Shown: one piece after another, positions 63,851 through 64,000 of the stretch | Numbering within the stretch: the stretch's first letter is position 1 | Layout of the letters: every line of letters starts with the position of its first letter | Source: Whitmania pigra | Lineage: Eukaryota > Annelida > Clitellata > Hirudinida > Haemopidae | DNA length: 64,000 bases | Reading direction: 5' to 3' | Assembly (NCBI GenBank): GCA_021613335.1 | Contig: JAJTWR010000159.1 | Coordinates: 2,746,001 to 2,810,000, forward strand | Translations under genes and position numbers: made by a program | The notes under the pieces: model-generated | Databases searched by the model: none | What the model was told of the DNA's origin: nothing | What the model saw: the letters and a program-made list of their open reading frames with translations, nothing else

Positions 63851-64000
63851 CGGTTACATTCAATTCACCAATCAATCATTAAATTTCAAAACCTCTTGAA
63901 TGGAAGACGACATGCAATGCTGTTGGTCTTTTGATGAGTAAACATTTTCAACTGAAATACGGAGATTCCCAAGAGGATGTCCTTGCGAATGAAGCAATAA

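Larger units (their letters stand above)
62762..64000. other. AT-rich repeat-bearing end of window
   Basis: Contains a short TCTAATATA run near 62935-62975, an AAAC run near 63160, a TCTATA microsatellite (about 63398-63432) and a 27-bp minisatellite. No gene is seen. Confidence 0.7.

Overview
The window is nuclear DNA from an animal, most likely a protostome invertebrate whose phylum I cannot fix. Genes are rich in GT-AG introns, mostly about 55-120 bp with a few of 1-4 kb. The background is AT-rich, with many short microsatellites. The gene set is typical of bilaterians: a TM9SF2-type transporter-like protein, a SORBS/CAP adaptor with three SH3 domains, a PRRX-type homeobox, a double-CDGSH iron-sulfur protein, two Na+/K+-ATPase alpha genes and a HES repressor. 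I joined exons by hand from splice sites, reading frame and family similarity. The joined CDS lengths of all recognised families are divisible by three.

Layout. 1-2913 (+): a two-domain Ig membrane receptor, cut one base inside its inferred start codon. 3303-8291 (-): TM9SF2 orthologue, 17 exons, convergent with the receptor. 8.3-11 kb: no gene seen. 11005-16875 (-): SORBS orthologue, 15 coding exons, 1312 aa, with a probable 5'UTR exon further upstream. 21936-22933 (+): unrecognised small membrane-protein gene. 23746-29017 (+): PRRX-type homeobox gene with a 4 kb intron. 30895-31865 (-): CISD protein followed 110 bp later by a small membrane protein on the same strand, a possible two-gene transcript. 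35810-40519 and 45705-54086 (+): two tandem Na+/K+-ATPase alpha genes. 58530-61029 (+): HES-type bHLH-Orange repressor with a Notch-style promoter. 61883-62761 (+): unrecognised coiled-coil protein. 62.8-64 kb: AT-rich DNA ending in a 27-bp minisatellite.

The most interesting part is the ATPase pair. The copies are a mosaic. Some exons, together with a short intron of 65 bp, are identical or nearly so, which points to gene conversion, while other exons have diverged strongly. Inside one converted exon, copy 2 has replaced the threonine that in vertebrate and insect pumps helps bind ouabain (human position 797) with valine. Copy 2 also carries an extra 182-bp intron between two stretches that are nearly identical to an uninterrupted exon in copy 1. 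Other points of note are a dispersed repeat with three copies, one flanked by a perfect 14-bp direct repeat; a WRPW motif that is not the last four residues in the HES protein; and an extra C-terminal cysteine cluster in the CISD protein.
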